Origin: a virus
Reading direction: 5' to 3' (one strand)
Virus record (IMG/VR): IMGVR_UViG_3300010334_006426
Coordinates: 1 to 64,000 of that record
Length of the DNA stretch: 64,000 nucleotides
Under the pieces are notes generated by a model. The model searched no databases, was not told the DNA's origin, and saw only the letters and a program-made list of their open reading frames with translations. Shown here piece by piece: positions 1-8,261 of this stretch. How positions within the stretch are numbered: the stretch's first letter is position 1; every line of letters starts with the position of its first letter. Both the position numbers and the translations under genes were made by a program.

Positions 1-10
1 AAAAGAATCT

Positions 11-778
11 TCATAATCTTATTACACCTTCAGGGTATATGTCTCTATTATCATACCATTCATCTTTTATATGAAACCATTTTTCTGGCATAATAACTTT
101 TTTATTTTTGTTTTTATTAAGATAAGAGCCCCACCAACCAAAAGAAGAGGCCGAACTTATATTGTCTGTACATAGAGTAGAGAAAATAAAATCAGCATAA
201 AAGCTATTTGAATTTATAATTCTTATATTAGAGGTTTGCTTTATTTTTAATGTAGTATATGCATAGTTATCAGTCACAACAACAAATAATCTATTTTTAC
301 CAAAATATTCAAAACTCTTTTTAAGATACTCAGGATTTTCCAAAACGTCACAGTGTATATGTCTTGGATCTATTGCACCGCCTGAGTATGTACGAATCTG
401 TACACCTACCGGTTGATCTTTTAGATAATCTTTATACTTTTCATTTACTTGCTCTACCAATTCATCCGGAAACTCGAATGATTTTAATATTTTTTCTTTA
501 TTATGTTTAAAATATTTTTCTGTTTGAAAATAGCCATTTAAAGCTAAATTTGGCAGTCTTGGAATAGGTGAATAATAAAAATGTTTTTCTGTATAGCGAT
601 TAGTTATTATAGGTAGTTCATTATATGTTTTTAACTTGTTTTTAAAAACAGCATTAGCTTCAAAAGATGGAAATATAGCTTCATCGTTACAATCTATTGC
701 GTGAGATATTGTTGCCGCTATTTGAAAAAGTTGATTACCAAATCTTCCATTTTGACCTAATAAAGGATAGCAAATCAT
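11..778 (-). CDS. Glycosyltransferase family 11-like (fucosyltransferase-type)
   Basis: Complete 255-residue protein. Near the N-terminus (residues 11-19) it reads GRFGNQLFQ, matching the G-x-G-N-Q-x-F-Q signature of family 11 alpha-1,2-fucosyltransferases. Mid-protein VQIRTY sits where the family has its H-x-R-R-G-D-Y nucleotide-sugar motif, and SSFGWWGSYL near residue 215 matches the conserved S-S-F-S-W-W-G block. Both are typical of the family; the first is degenerate here. It overlaps the next gene upstream by 4 nt and is the last visible gene of a minus-strand operon of three glycosyltransferases and GMP reductase. It probably transfers a sugar to a surface glycan or another acceptor; donor and acceptor are not determinable. 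Confidence 0.75.
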   Translation of the reverse strand: MICYPLLGQNGRFGNQLFQIAATISHAIDCNDEAIFPSFEANAVFKNKLKTYNELPIITNRYTEKHFYYSPIPRLPNLALNGYFQTEKYFKHNKEKILKSFEFPDELVEQVNEKYKDYLKDQPVGVQIRTYSGGAIDPRHIHCDVLENPEYLKKSFEYFGKNRLFVVVTDNYAYTTLKIKQTSNIRIINSNSFYADFIFSTLCTDNISSASSFGWWGSYLNKNKNKKVIMPEKWFHIKDEWYDNRDIYPEGVIRL

Positions 779-2124
779 AATGTATAGCTCTCTCTTTCCT
801 TTGTTTGAGAATTATTAAGCTGTGGATGCCATAAGTGTAAGTTGTATGCGTTACGATTAGACTTAATAGCTGTATTATGCTTTGCAACAACATTATCAAA
901 CAATTCTTTCTCTTCTCCACCGTAACAATCTTTTGACGGAAACCCATTTACACTAAAGAATAATTTTCTTGGAATCGAAAAATTATTACCCCACGGATAC
1001 CAAGTATTAAAAGCTTCATTGTATGTATAAGCGCTATTATCGTGACGTAAATCCTTTTCAATAATTTTTATTTTCTTAAGAAGCTCTATATGATCAGTAC
1101 TATCTAAATATTTTTCAATTTCTTCAGTAGTCCTTTCGTTCGGACCAAAAATTATATCATTCTGCATATCTGGGTCCATATGGGCTGAAACAAAATTAGA
1201 CGAAAATAAATTATCACCATTAGTAAAGATTAGTCTGTCACCGGTAGATAGTGTTGCTGCCGTGTTCCAGTTATCAGCAAGAGTATATTTTCTATCTTTT
1301 GATTTTTTATTTAGCGATACCCTTACACCGCTAAATAATTTTTCTACCATCTGTAACGTTCCATCGTTAGAGTTGTCATCGGCTAGAATGACTTCATAAT
1401 TATCGTAAGACTGTTTAATAATACTGCTCAAACTAAATTTAAGCCTCTTACACTGATTATAGGACGAAATTATAACTGAAGCTTTTTTTGAAAAAGTTTT
1501 TAAGAATGGAATAGGTTGCTGCTTGTTTTCTATATCGGAAAAATCTTCCAACTGCCAGCATATCTTTGGTTTAAAAGCATAACAGTTATTGCCAGATTGT
1601 ATGCTTGTTAATATTACATCTATAGGCTGCTTGAGATCAAAAGTATTTTCTGGTAAATTATTCAATAGAAAGGGTATATGCTTACAGTTTAACCCGTAAC
1701 AATTAGTTGTATATGTATGAGATATTTTTTCTAAATTAACATTAATGGATTTATTTTTTGTTTGATGGTTACCGCCAAAATAAAGCATATCCCAATCCTT
1801 AGGTACCTGTCTATAAAAAAACTCAAAAGTTTCATTAAACTTCTCACAAAATACGTTATCATCTTCAACAACAAGAACATTTTTATAATTCTTTTCCTTA
1901 GCATCTATAAAGACTTTTCTATGACTATATGCACAGCCCGTCACACCTTCATGGTTCCATCCATTGCCAACCGCCTTATTAACTAGTACCGCTTTACCAT
2001 CAACAGCTTCTATCAATTTAAATGTAGACGATATTCTGTTAAACTGCTCAGTAATATGCTTTAACCTATCAGGTCTTCTCTTTAAGTTAATAACATAAAC
2101 ACAGTCAAAATATTTATTGAGCAT
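775..2124 (-). CDS. Two-domain glycosyltransferase: GT25-like + GT2-like fusion
   Basis: A 449-residue protein with two glycosyltransferase domains. Residues 1 to about 190 resemble LPS-type family 25 enzymes: YVINLKRRPDRL at the N-terminus, TGCAYSHRKVF near residue 63 and the acidic VVEDDN near 86. From about residue 213 a GT-A family 2 domain begins with SVIISSYNQC, followed by a D-D-N motif (LADDNSNDG) typical of the nucleotide-sugar and metal site. It overlaps both neighbours by 4-11 nt, so the operon is translationally compact. The fusion suggests two successive sugar transfers by one polypeptide; substrates are unknown. Confidence 0.75.
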   Translation of the reverse strand: MLNKYFDCVYVINLKRRPDRLKHITEQFNRISSTFKLIEAVDGKAVLVNKAVGNGWNHEGVTGCAYSHRKVFIDAKEKNYKNVLVVEDDNVFCEKFNETFEFFYRQVPKDWDMLYFGGNHQTKNKSINVNLEKISHTYTTNCYGLNCKHIPFLLNNLPENTFDLKQPIDVILTSIQSGNNCYAFKPKICWQLEDFSDIENKQQPIPFLKTFSKKASVIISSYNQCKRLKFSLSSIIKQSYDNYEVILADDNSNDGTLQMVEKLFSGVRVSLNKKSKDRKYTLADNWNTAATLSTGDRLIFTNGDNLFSSNFVSAHMDPDMQNDIIFGPNERTTEEIEKYLDSTDHIELLKKIKIIEKDLRHDNSAYTYNEAFNTWYPWGNNFSIPRKLFFSVNGFPSKDCYGGEEKELFDNVVAKHNTAIKSNRNAYNLHLWHPQLNNSQTKERESYTL

Positions 2125-2929
2125 ACTTCTTATGAATTTGTTTGAGAATTTTTCTTAACTTAGGTTCGGGGGTATCCTCTACAGATCCGTGCCATGCAGG
2201 ACTTACACCGTGCTTTTTCTTAAAAAGCTCCATTCCGTTTAAAATATTATCCTTCCAATCCGACCTCGGTCGAATAGAGCTACTATTTTCAGAGCATTCT
2301 ATCTCATCTAGATATTTGTGACTGTCAGCTAAATCAGCAAAATTCCAATATGGAGTAAACATACCTGATTTTGTCATTCTATAGTCATGATCTACATGTT
2401 CAAATGCATTGGTGTAATCTTCATCTAAGAGTCCAACATCCTCTAGGACCTGCTTACTATAGTAACAAAATGCCCCTACGCTATGCATGTTTATAGCTAT
2501 TTTTATCTTACCATAATCAATAACATATCTAGGTTGCGGTTCACCGCCTGAAACTCCTCCTTTATTAGCCGGGCCGTGATAACCAAAATTAAAATGCTGT
2601 ATGCCTGTGATGTTTCTAGCCTCAATATATTTTTGAAAAACGTTTGGATCTTTAACTATAATATCATCCTCAACAATAAAGATGTGATCACAGTCGCTGC
2701 CTAGTAAGTAACGAAAAAGTTTATTTTTCGATTTCCCGACACCAAGATTTGTACTATTGTGAAAATAGGTAAATGACTTTTCTTTCTGAAGTTTATCTAT
2801 ATCTTCAAAATCGCTACCATCATTAACAACTGCTAACACGGGGTTATCTGGAATAGATCTAAAGCATTTAAGAAAAAACTTAGGCCTATTACATGTAACA
2901 ATTCCAACACCTATTTTATTTGATTGCAT
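2114..2929 (-). CDS. Glycosyltransferase family 2-like protein
   Basis: A 271-residue GT-A-fold protein. IGVGIVTCNRPKFF opens the Rossmann-like nucleotide-binding half, VVNDGSD near residue 34 is a typical GT2 loop, and VEDDI near residue 85 is the D-x-D-like metal site. The region after residue 170 (YTNAFEHVDHDYRM) resembles the acceptor-side acidic motif of GT2 enzymes. This is one of the few genes here with a good Shine-Dalgarno: read on the minus strand, AAAGGTGG lies 6 nt before the ATG. Its start lies inside the end of the GMP reductase gene (14 nt overlap). Acceptor unknown. Confidence 0.75.
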   Translation of the reverse strand: MQSNKIGVGIVTCNRPKFFLKCFRSIPDNPVLAVVNDGSDFEDIDKLQKEKSFTYFHNSTNLGVGKSKNKLFRYLLGSDCDHIFIVEDDIIVKDPNVFQKYIEARNITGIQHFNFGYHGPANKGGVSGGEPQPRYVIDYGKIKIAINMHSVGAFCYYSKQVLEDVGLLDEDYTNAFEHVDHDYRMTKSGMFTPYWNFADLADSHKYLDEIECSENSSSIRPRSDWKDNILNGMELFKKKHGVSPAWHGSVEDTPEPKLRKILKQIHKKYAQ

Positions 2930-3881
2930 AAAAATCCACCTTTCTTAAATCCGATAATTGTGTACCACCACTGTAACTAATGGCAGAAGAAAGATCTTGT
3001 CGAATTTCTTCAAACTTATCTAAATACGTCATAGTGTTGTGAGGTACCTTTTTTAGTGTACCTTCTATGTGTACATTTTCCACTTTATTATGCACAGATG
3101 CTGAGCCGAAATATAATTTATATGTTTGTCCGCTTTCATCCTCAAAAACATCAGCTGGGCTATCGCTGCATTCCGCAAATAATGACCCGCACATAACCAT
3201 ATCTGCACCTGCAACTATTGCTTTAGCAATATCACCATTGCATTTTATCCCACCATCTGCAATAATTGGTATACCGATATTTTCTTGAAAGATATTCCTA
3301 ACACATGTAAACATAGGCATCGTAAAACCGGTTTTATCCTTTGTTGTACAGGCATTACCTTGACCTATACCAACCTTAACCGCATCTGCACCTGCATTCA
3401 TAAGATCTAATGCCGCGTGTGCCGTTGCAATATTACCAGCTATCAAAAACGTTTTTGGTAGCGTATTCTTTATAAACTCCACCATCCTAATACAATCATC
3501 GCTATGACCGTGAGCAATATCAATAGTAATATAGTCTATACTATAATCGCTATTCTTAATACAATTAACAAGCGATATATCTTCTTGCTTAATACCTACA
3601 CTTATTGAGGTATAGAAATTCTCTTCAATTGCTTTAGTTACAAAATATTTGTTATTGTCAAATCTGTGCATTGTGTAAAAAAATCCGTTATTAGCTAATA
3701 CTTTAGCTAGTTTTTCATCAATAGTGCACTTCATATTAGAAGGTATTACAGGCAAATTAAACGTTCTTTGACCGAGCGTTGTAGATACCTTAGCTTTAGA
3801 TCTAGACTTTAATATACCCCGGTTTGGAGTTAAAGTTATGTCACTGTAAGAATATGCAGTCTTAACTACTTCCTGTTGCAC
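2916..3881 (-). CDS. guaC: GMP reductase (Bacillus GuaC type)
   Basis: A 321-residue TIM-barrel enzyme of the IMPDH/GMPR family without CBS domains, as expected for GMP reductase (NADPH-dependent GMP to IMP plus ammonia). The catalytic Cys is residue 178 in GIGQGNACTTKDKTGF. The C-terminal half (GSLFA, YFGSAS, IEGTLKKVPH, QDLSSAISYSGG, RKVDF) follows the Bacillus-type GuaC pattern rather than IMPDH. The start is GTG; a TATAAT-rich stretch ends about 3 nt upstream, suggesting a nearly leaderless transcript. It is the first gene of an operon continuing into three glycosyltransferases. It may shift guanine nucleotides toward adenine for an AT-rich genome (inference). Confidence 0.88.
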   Translation of the reverse strand: MQQEVVKTAYSYSDITLTPNRGILKSRSKAKVSTTLGQRTFNLPVIPSNMKCTIDEKLAKVLANNGFFYTMHRFDNNKYFVTKAIEENFYTSISVGIKQEDISLVNCIKNSDYSIDYITIDIAHGHSDDCIRMVEFIKNTLPKTFLIAGNIATAHAALDLMNAGADAVKVGIGQGNACTTKDKTGFTMPMFTCVRNIFQENIGIPIIADGGIKCNGDIAKAIVAGADMVMCGSLFAECSDSPADVFEDESGQTYKLYFGSASVHNKVENVHIEGTLKKVPHNTMTYLDKFEEIRQDLSSAISYSGGTQLSDLRKVDFYAIK

Positions 3882-3884
3882 TTG

Positions 3885-3900
3885 TATATATTATAATATA
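3885..3900 (-). promoter_or_regulatory. Early-type TATAAT-rich element upstream of guaC
   Basis: On the minus strand the sequence TATATTATAATATATAC lies directly before the guaC GTG. It resembles a sigma70 -10 element placed too close to the start for a normal leader. It is part of a 44-nt divergent region shared with the fibre-like gene. Confidence 0.4.
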
Positions 3901-3913
3901 ACTAAATATAATC

Positions 3914-3921
3914 AATAAATA
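3914..3921 (+). promoter_or_regulatory. T4-type late promoter box AATAAATA
   Basis: Matches the NATAAATA form of the gp55-dependent late -10 element. It ends 4 nt before the ATG of the fibre-like gene at 3926. Confidence 0.6.
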
Positions 3922-3925
3922 ATGT

Positions 3926-5011
3926 ATGCTCAATAATAGTGTAAATGTCAGAGATCTAAACCAAGTAGATCAAATTAATGAAGGTGATCTACTTATACTA
4001 GAAACATCTAGCGGTACTAATACTATTGACTTTCAAAATTTTGTTGTCGGACCAAATAACGTAAGTTGGTATTCCAGTTTTTTAGCGGTTAGCTCTATTT
4101 TTACCTCGCTTAGTACACAGGGTACCTTTGCCTCTCTTATAACTCCTACTATTTCATCAACCAATATTACAACAGCAAATATCTCAGCAAGATTTTTAAA
4201 CCTTGTTCATGTACCTGCAAATGATGGTGCTAACCCTAACATTTTTATAGGCGAAGGCACGACAGCTGACGGGTTGACCGGATTTAATATTTTCTTTGAT
4301 GAATTATTAAATCAGTTAACAGTTTCTTCTTCTTTTAGTGGTGTAGTTAATAATACTTTCGTAGCAGATCGTAATGGAAATATTGGGTTAGGCTCAACTG
4401 CTCCTAGCACCAGATTGGAAATTGTTAATAACAGTGCTCTTGATACAGCTACACCCGGTAAAAATAATTTTTATGGGTTACATTTTAACGGCCAAACCAC
4501 CCAGGATTATGCTGGCGGTATAACATGGAACGGTGGGAGTGCTGGTGCCCAGGCAGGAATCTATGTACAGGGTTCTGGACTGTATGGAACAAAAATGTAT
4601 TTCGGTACAACAGATAATTATAATATAGGTTCAAAAACAAGCATGATAATTGATCACAAAGGCAATACTTTAGCACTATCAGGTATCGGGTTTATTAAAA
4701 ATGGCGGAACTGTCACTCAGCCTAGCAGCAAAGGCGATGCTGTCACTATGCATGCACCTGCAGGTAAAATTGCTGTAGCTAGCGGAAATATTCTTTATCC
4801 TGGATACGCATCATTTAATTTTAATAATTTTTGTATTTCAAATACAGATATAATTTTATTACAACAGCAAACAGGTACAATGGGTGCTTATAATATAACA
4901 GCTTTGCCTTCCAATGGATCAGCCACTATAACCATTAGAAATGTTTCTAATGGTGCTTTAAATGAACCTTTTGAGATAAGATTTGCTGTAATAAAGACAG
5001 CCGCTTCTTGA
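3926..5011 (+). CDS. Tail-fibre-like virion protein
   Basis: A 361-residue Ser/Thr/Asn/Gly-rich protein of the composition typical of phage fibres and adhesins. The N-terminal segment (VRDLNQVDQINEGDLLIL) resembles short attachment domains of tail fibres. Residues about 150-165 (NGNIGLGSTAPSTRLEI) carry the G-x-G-x-x-x-P-x-x-x-L-x-I motif common in beta-structured fibre and C-terminal chaperone-associated repeats. A late promoter box 4 nt before the ATG fits a structural gene. It stands alone between minus-strand genes. Receptor specificity cannot be read from the sequence. Confidence 0.6.
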   Translation: MLNNSVNVRDLNQVDQINEGDLLILETSSGTNTIDFQNFVVGPNNVSWYSSFLAVSSIFTSLSTQGTFASLITPTISSTNITTANISARFLNLVHVPANDGANPNIFIGEGTTADGLTGFNIFFDELLNQLTVSSSFSGVVNNTFVADRNGNIGLGSTAPSTRLEIVNNSALDTATPGKNNFYGLHFNGQTTQDYAGGITWNGGSAGAQAGIYVQGSGLYGTKMYFGTTDNYNIGSKTSMIIDHKGNTLALSGIGFIKNGGTVTQPSSKGDAVTMHAPAGKIAVASGNILYPGYASFNFNNFCISNTDIILLQQQTGTMGAYNITALPSNGSATITIRNVSNGALNEPFEIRFAVIKTAAS

Positions 5012-5025
5012 TCAAGGCTAGTAAG

Positions 5026-5268
5026 TTAATACTGAAACGTATTATTATCTTCTGGAGTCTCTTCTTTATGAAACGGTAATGCTTTGTAAATCTTGTGTAG
5101 AATTTGCTTATCTTTAAGACCTAATGCTTTTAATCTGGAGTATTCTTTTCTGAAAGCACTTTTAAATTCCATAGAAAGGCTAAAATTTCGCGGGTAAAAC
5201 AACCGGGAAACTGTTTTAATGGGTTTATAGTTTTCTAATATCTTCTTTGCTTTGTTGTCAAAATTCAC
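5026..5268 (-). CDS. Small basic late protein, unknown function
   Basis: An 80-residue Lys/Arg-rich protein that I do not recognise. It is predicted to be mostly helical, with two possible helices (residues 4-15 and 32-65). The start is GTG, supported by a late box AATAAATA ending 5 nt upstream on the minus strand, the same spacing seen at many late genes here. It ends 15 nt from the fibre-like gene stop in a convergent arrangement. A small DNA-binding or internal virion protein would fit the charge, but this is speculation. Confidence 0.5.
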   Translation of the reverse strand: MNFDNKAKKILENYKPIKTVSRLFYPRNFSLSMEFKSAFRKEYSRLKALGLKDKQILHKIYKALPFHKEETPEDNNTFQY

Positions 5269-5273
5269 ACTAT

Positions 5274-5281
5274 TATTTATT
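5274..5281 (-). promoter_or_regulatory. Late promoter box AATAAATA
   Basis: Minus-strand NATAAATA box ending 5 nt before the GTG start at 5268; it selects that GTG as the start. Confidence 0.6.
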
Positions 5282-5975
5282 ATAGAATACCTTTGTCTTT
5301 TTTCAGAAATTCTTTTTGATCTCTTATTAATTGCTCCATTTTAGCAATCTCATCCATGTTAACTAAGCTTTGCTCTTCACCGTACATTGTGCCTTCCGGT
5401 GTAACATACATTGCAATCTGCTCTATTCTCTCTTCTGTTGTACCGGAGATTTCTATAAGAGCGGGGCTATCGTGTTGTGGGAAAAAAGGCGAGACACCAG
5501 TAGTCTGAATTTGCTTATGAATGGCTTTAAAGATATTATCTATTTCAATAACATATTGTGGGTCAGTTTCCCTAATTAAATTACTTTCTATAGGCCCCAT
5601 TAAATCTCTGGTTATTAGAAAAATAATATCCAATGAGCGCATACTTTCTTTTACTTTTTCTATAGACATATTAATGTAATTTTCATTAAATCCCTTTAGA
5701 CCCTTATCATGTGCCCAGAGCGTATAAACTATATTATCTAACGGGCATCTATCATACACAACCTTATCATGCGGTGTGTAAGGCTTTTGTTGTGTAATCA
5801 TGAAATCTAATATTGCTAGTTGTGTCTTTTTATCTGTTTTTTTACTATGCCTGTTATTTTTTATTACATCTCTATATGTTGTTTTTGGCGTTTTATAATC
5901 AGACCAACGCTCTAGAAATGCTTTTACTACTGTAGTCTTACCTGTACACGCTGTTCCGCTAAAGGCAATCCGCAT
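5280..5975 (-). CDS. P-loop nucleotide/nucleoside kinase-like NTPase
   Basis: A 231-residue protein with an N-terminal Walker A GTACTGKTT (residues 7-15) and a kinase-like DRCPLDN motif near residue 100, in the place where deoxynucleoside and NadR-type kinases have a D-R-x motif. The fold pattern (beta-strand/P-loop, DR motif, later LITRDLMGP lid-like Arg) fits the NadR/thymidylate-kinase-like group. It could phosphorylate a nucleoside or nucleotide during DNA precursor synthesis; the substrate is unknown. The last about 30 residues (MEQLIRDQKEFLKKDKG) form a charged helix. No late box precedes it; an AT-rich early-type element does. Confidence 0.65.
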   Translation of the reverse strand: MRIAFSGTACTGKTTVVKAFLERWSDYKTPKTTYRDVIKNNRHSKKTDKKTQLAILDFMITQQKPYTPHDKVVYDRCPLDNIVYTLWAHDKGLKGFNENYINMSIEKVKESMRSLDIIFLITRDLMGPIESNLIRETDPQYVIEIDNIFKAIHKQIQTTGVSPFFPQHDSPALIEISGTTEERIEQIAMYVTPEGTMYGEEQSLVNMDEIAKMEQLIRDQKEFLKKDKGIL

Positions 5976-6005
5976 ATTGTTATAATAGTGTAAAGTTCCT
6001 TGTAA

Positions 6006-6560
6006 TCAACGGCCAATGAGCGGTTTGAATATATCCTCAAATGTTTTTGGCGGGTTGTTGAATCTATCGGGTTTTCTTAATTCAGCTTCTGTTTGTCCTT
6101 CTCTACCAAAAGGATTTGATTTTGTAGCGCCTTGTGGTATATTTTGAAAAACAATTCTATGTGTTTTAGGCGGTGAGCTTGGACGCGACAATTCTGGATA
6201 ATTTAGTTGATGTGTACCTATAGTTAAATTATCACCATTTAAATTAGCTATGCTACCCATATACGGTCCAAATAATTCATTTATATCTTGTGCCAGTTGC
6301 TGCATAGAATATTGATTTTCAGCTTGTGCTTGCTGTAAGTTTTTACCATTCTCTTGAATATAATTCATTAAATCAGAAATCATTGCTTGAAAAATAGCAT
6401 TAGAACGTTGCTGTAATTCTAAAGGATTTGCAGAATATTTTTGTTCTAAATCTTTTAGTGCTTCATCAAGAACATCCGCTTTTCTCTCCAATTCATCTCT
6501 AAACGTTTCTGCACTAGAAGATGCACCTTCTCTAAGAAAAAACTTGTTAAATGGCTTCAT
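6006..6560 (-). CDS. Internal/capsid-targeted protein candidate, unknown function
   Basis: A 184-residue protein that I do not recognise. It starts MKPFNKFFLREGAS, a leader resembling the T4 capsid-targeting sequence, with a possible prohead-protease site after E11 (L-R-E|G). Residues about 15-100 are helical and probably coiled-coil (ELERKADVLDEALKDLEQKY); the C-terminal third is Pro/Asn-rich and likely disordered. Its ATG overlaps the stop of the upstream gene (ATGA). It forms an operon with the Gly/Ala-rich membrane-type protein and the M15 peptidase, all three carrying the leader. Confidence 0.6.
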   Translation of the reverse strand: MKPFNKFFLREGASSSAETFRDELERKADVLDEALKDLEQKYSANPLELQQRSNAIFQAMISDLMNYIQENGKNLQQAQAENQYSMQQLAQDINELFGPYMGSIANLNGDNLTIGTHQLNYPELSRPSSPPKTHRIVFQNIPQGATKSNPFGREGQTEAELRKPDRFNNPPKTFEDIFKPLIGR

Positions 6561-8260
6561 TTTTTTCTTAATTTATTTACAAAGTCTAAGGTGGTATCAT
6601 ACTCTTGATCTTGTGGTTGTTGATTGTATTGTATAGGAGCAGCTTGCATAGGATTAGCAGCAGTAGCTTGCTTACCAAAAGGATCTAATACTTGTTGACC
6701 AGGTCTAATAATATTTGTAACTTCTTTATATCGTTTTGTTGCTGGATCGTATACAGCGGGAGTAACAAAAGTACCCAAGGCTGCTGCCTGCGCTGGTGTT
6801 AATACACGCCCACCAAAAGTATAGACCATATTACTTTGACCGGGTAGAGTAGGACCAGAGGAAGATTGATCATTATTACCCTCTCCTTCATCTTTCGTTT
6901 CACCACTTCTACCAGAAGTTTCTTTCATTTTTTTATCAAACCATGCATTTAAAGGGTTTATTATATTTGCAAACAATCTTGTCTGCATCTGTCTGTAAGC
7001 TTGGAACGCCGGTAACCCAACTCTAGTTAATTTCTTTACTGTCTTTTTTGCAGATTTTGCTAATCCCTTACCTACACCCTGGATAACTTCTTGCGTTGCA
7101 TTTGCAGCTTTTGTCTCAATAGATTTAGCTGCTTCCTTACTTGCAGCCTCAGCGCCAGTTTCTGCGGTTTTAGCAACTTCTTTTTCAATCTTAGCTGCCC
7201 CCTCCGCTGCTTTTAAAGCCGCACCCGGTGTTGCAATTTTATCAAAATATTTTAAATCTGGATAAACTTTTCGAATCACATCTATTACACTTGCAGGGGG
7301 TATATTGCCCATTTCTTTGCCAATGGTATGAAGATATGGCGCAACTAATGCGTCAGCCGGATTATCTACAATAAACTCAATAGCTTTTTTCACGGCACCT
7401 TCCTCACCATAAACTTCTCTAGGATTTTTTTTCATTCTTTCTCCTAGATGATAAATCTGCTTATCAACTAACTCTTTAAAGGTTTTATTTGTTTTTATGC
7501 CTTCCATTGCTGCTCGCGCGTAGTATTCTGTCCATTTAGCTACTTCCTCTGGTGATTTGCCTTCTAAACCTTTTAACGTGCCGGTTTTTGCAGTAGCCTC
7601 TAAAGTTTCTCCGGTACCTTTACCAAATGCATCAATAGCTGCTTTCTTAGCTTCTGCACCGCCTATTTTTTCAGCTGCCATTGCCATGGCTTCTGGCCCG
7701 CCCTTTGTACCTTTAACCAGCTTTAACATTTTTGTGTATATCTCCTCTATAAGCTTAGGAAATTTTGCGGCATTTTTGGTAGCATAATGGATGCTACCTC
7801 TTAACCCTATCCAACCGCCGCCGCCTATAGCAGCACCGGCTGCGGCACCAGGTATTGCGCCTACACCTGCACCAGCAGCCCCGGCTGCTGCACCTGCACC
7901 TGCGCCCATAAATAGACCCATATTTGGAACACAATTAAACAAATTTAATGCATACATCATCCAATTAAAAGTAGATGGTTTTTTTCTCCAAATAAAATAT
8001 GCTTCAATTGCATCGTCAACAGACATAAGACCTGTAGGATCTATTATTTCTACTGCTGTCATAAATATTTTACCTGCTGTACTATCTGCGTCCCCGGCTA
8101 ACCACTTTAACCCAGGAATTTTTTTACCCTTCAATGCAAATTTACCAATAGGATCAAGTATATTCTTTTCTAGTGGTTCTAAAAAATTACCTAACGATTC
8201 TAACGAACCTTCATTTAAAGGTTTATACTCATTAGCTACATATTGCTTAAACGTTTTCAT
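6557..8260 (-). CDS. Large capsid-targeted protein with Gly/Ala-rich membrane segment (ejection-protein candidate)
   Basis: A longer open frame extends upstream, but I place the start at the ATG ending at 8260. This gives MKTFKQYVANEYKPLNEG, nearly identical in style to T4 MKTYQEFIAEA, and it lies 1 nt beyond the preceding stop. The 567-residue product has a strongly hydrophobic Gly/Ala segment (about nt 7780-7910, reading GAGAGAAAGAAGAGVGAIPG) able to insert into a membrane. Long Ala/Lys/Glu-rich helical stretches and a disordered Gln/Pro-rich C-terminus follow. I infer an internal virion protein ejected with the DNA that may form a membrane channel. No family assignment is possible by eye. 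Confidence 0.6.
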   Translation of the reverse strand: MKTFKQYVANEYKPLNEGSLESLGNFLEPLEKNILDPIGKFALKGKKIPGLKWLAGDADSTAGKIFMTAVEIIDPTGLMSVDDAIEAYFIWRKKPSTFNWMMYALNLFNCVPNMGLFMGAGAGAAAGAAGAGVGAIPGAAAGAAIGGGGWIGLRGSIHYATKNAAKFPKLIEEIYTKMLKLVKGTKGGPEAMAMAAEKIGGAEAKKAAIDAFGKGTGETLEATAKTGTLKGLEGKSPEEVAKWTEYYARAAMEGIKTNKTFKELVDKQIYHLGERMKKNPREVYGEEGAVKKAIEFIVDNPADALVAPYLHTIGKEMGNIPPASVIDVIRKVYPDLKYFDKIATPGAALKAAEGAAKIEKEVAKTAETGAEAASKEAAKSIETKAANATQEVIQGVGKGLAKSAKKTVKKLTRVGLPAFQAYRQMQTRLFANIINPLNAWFDKKMKETSGRSGETKDEGEGNNDQSSSGPTLPGQSNMVYTFGGRVLTPAQAAALGTFVTPAVYDPATKRYKEVTNIIRPGQQVLDPFGKQATAANPMQAAPIQYNQQPQDQEYDTTLDFVNKLRKK

Positions 8261-8261
8261 A

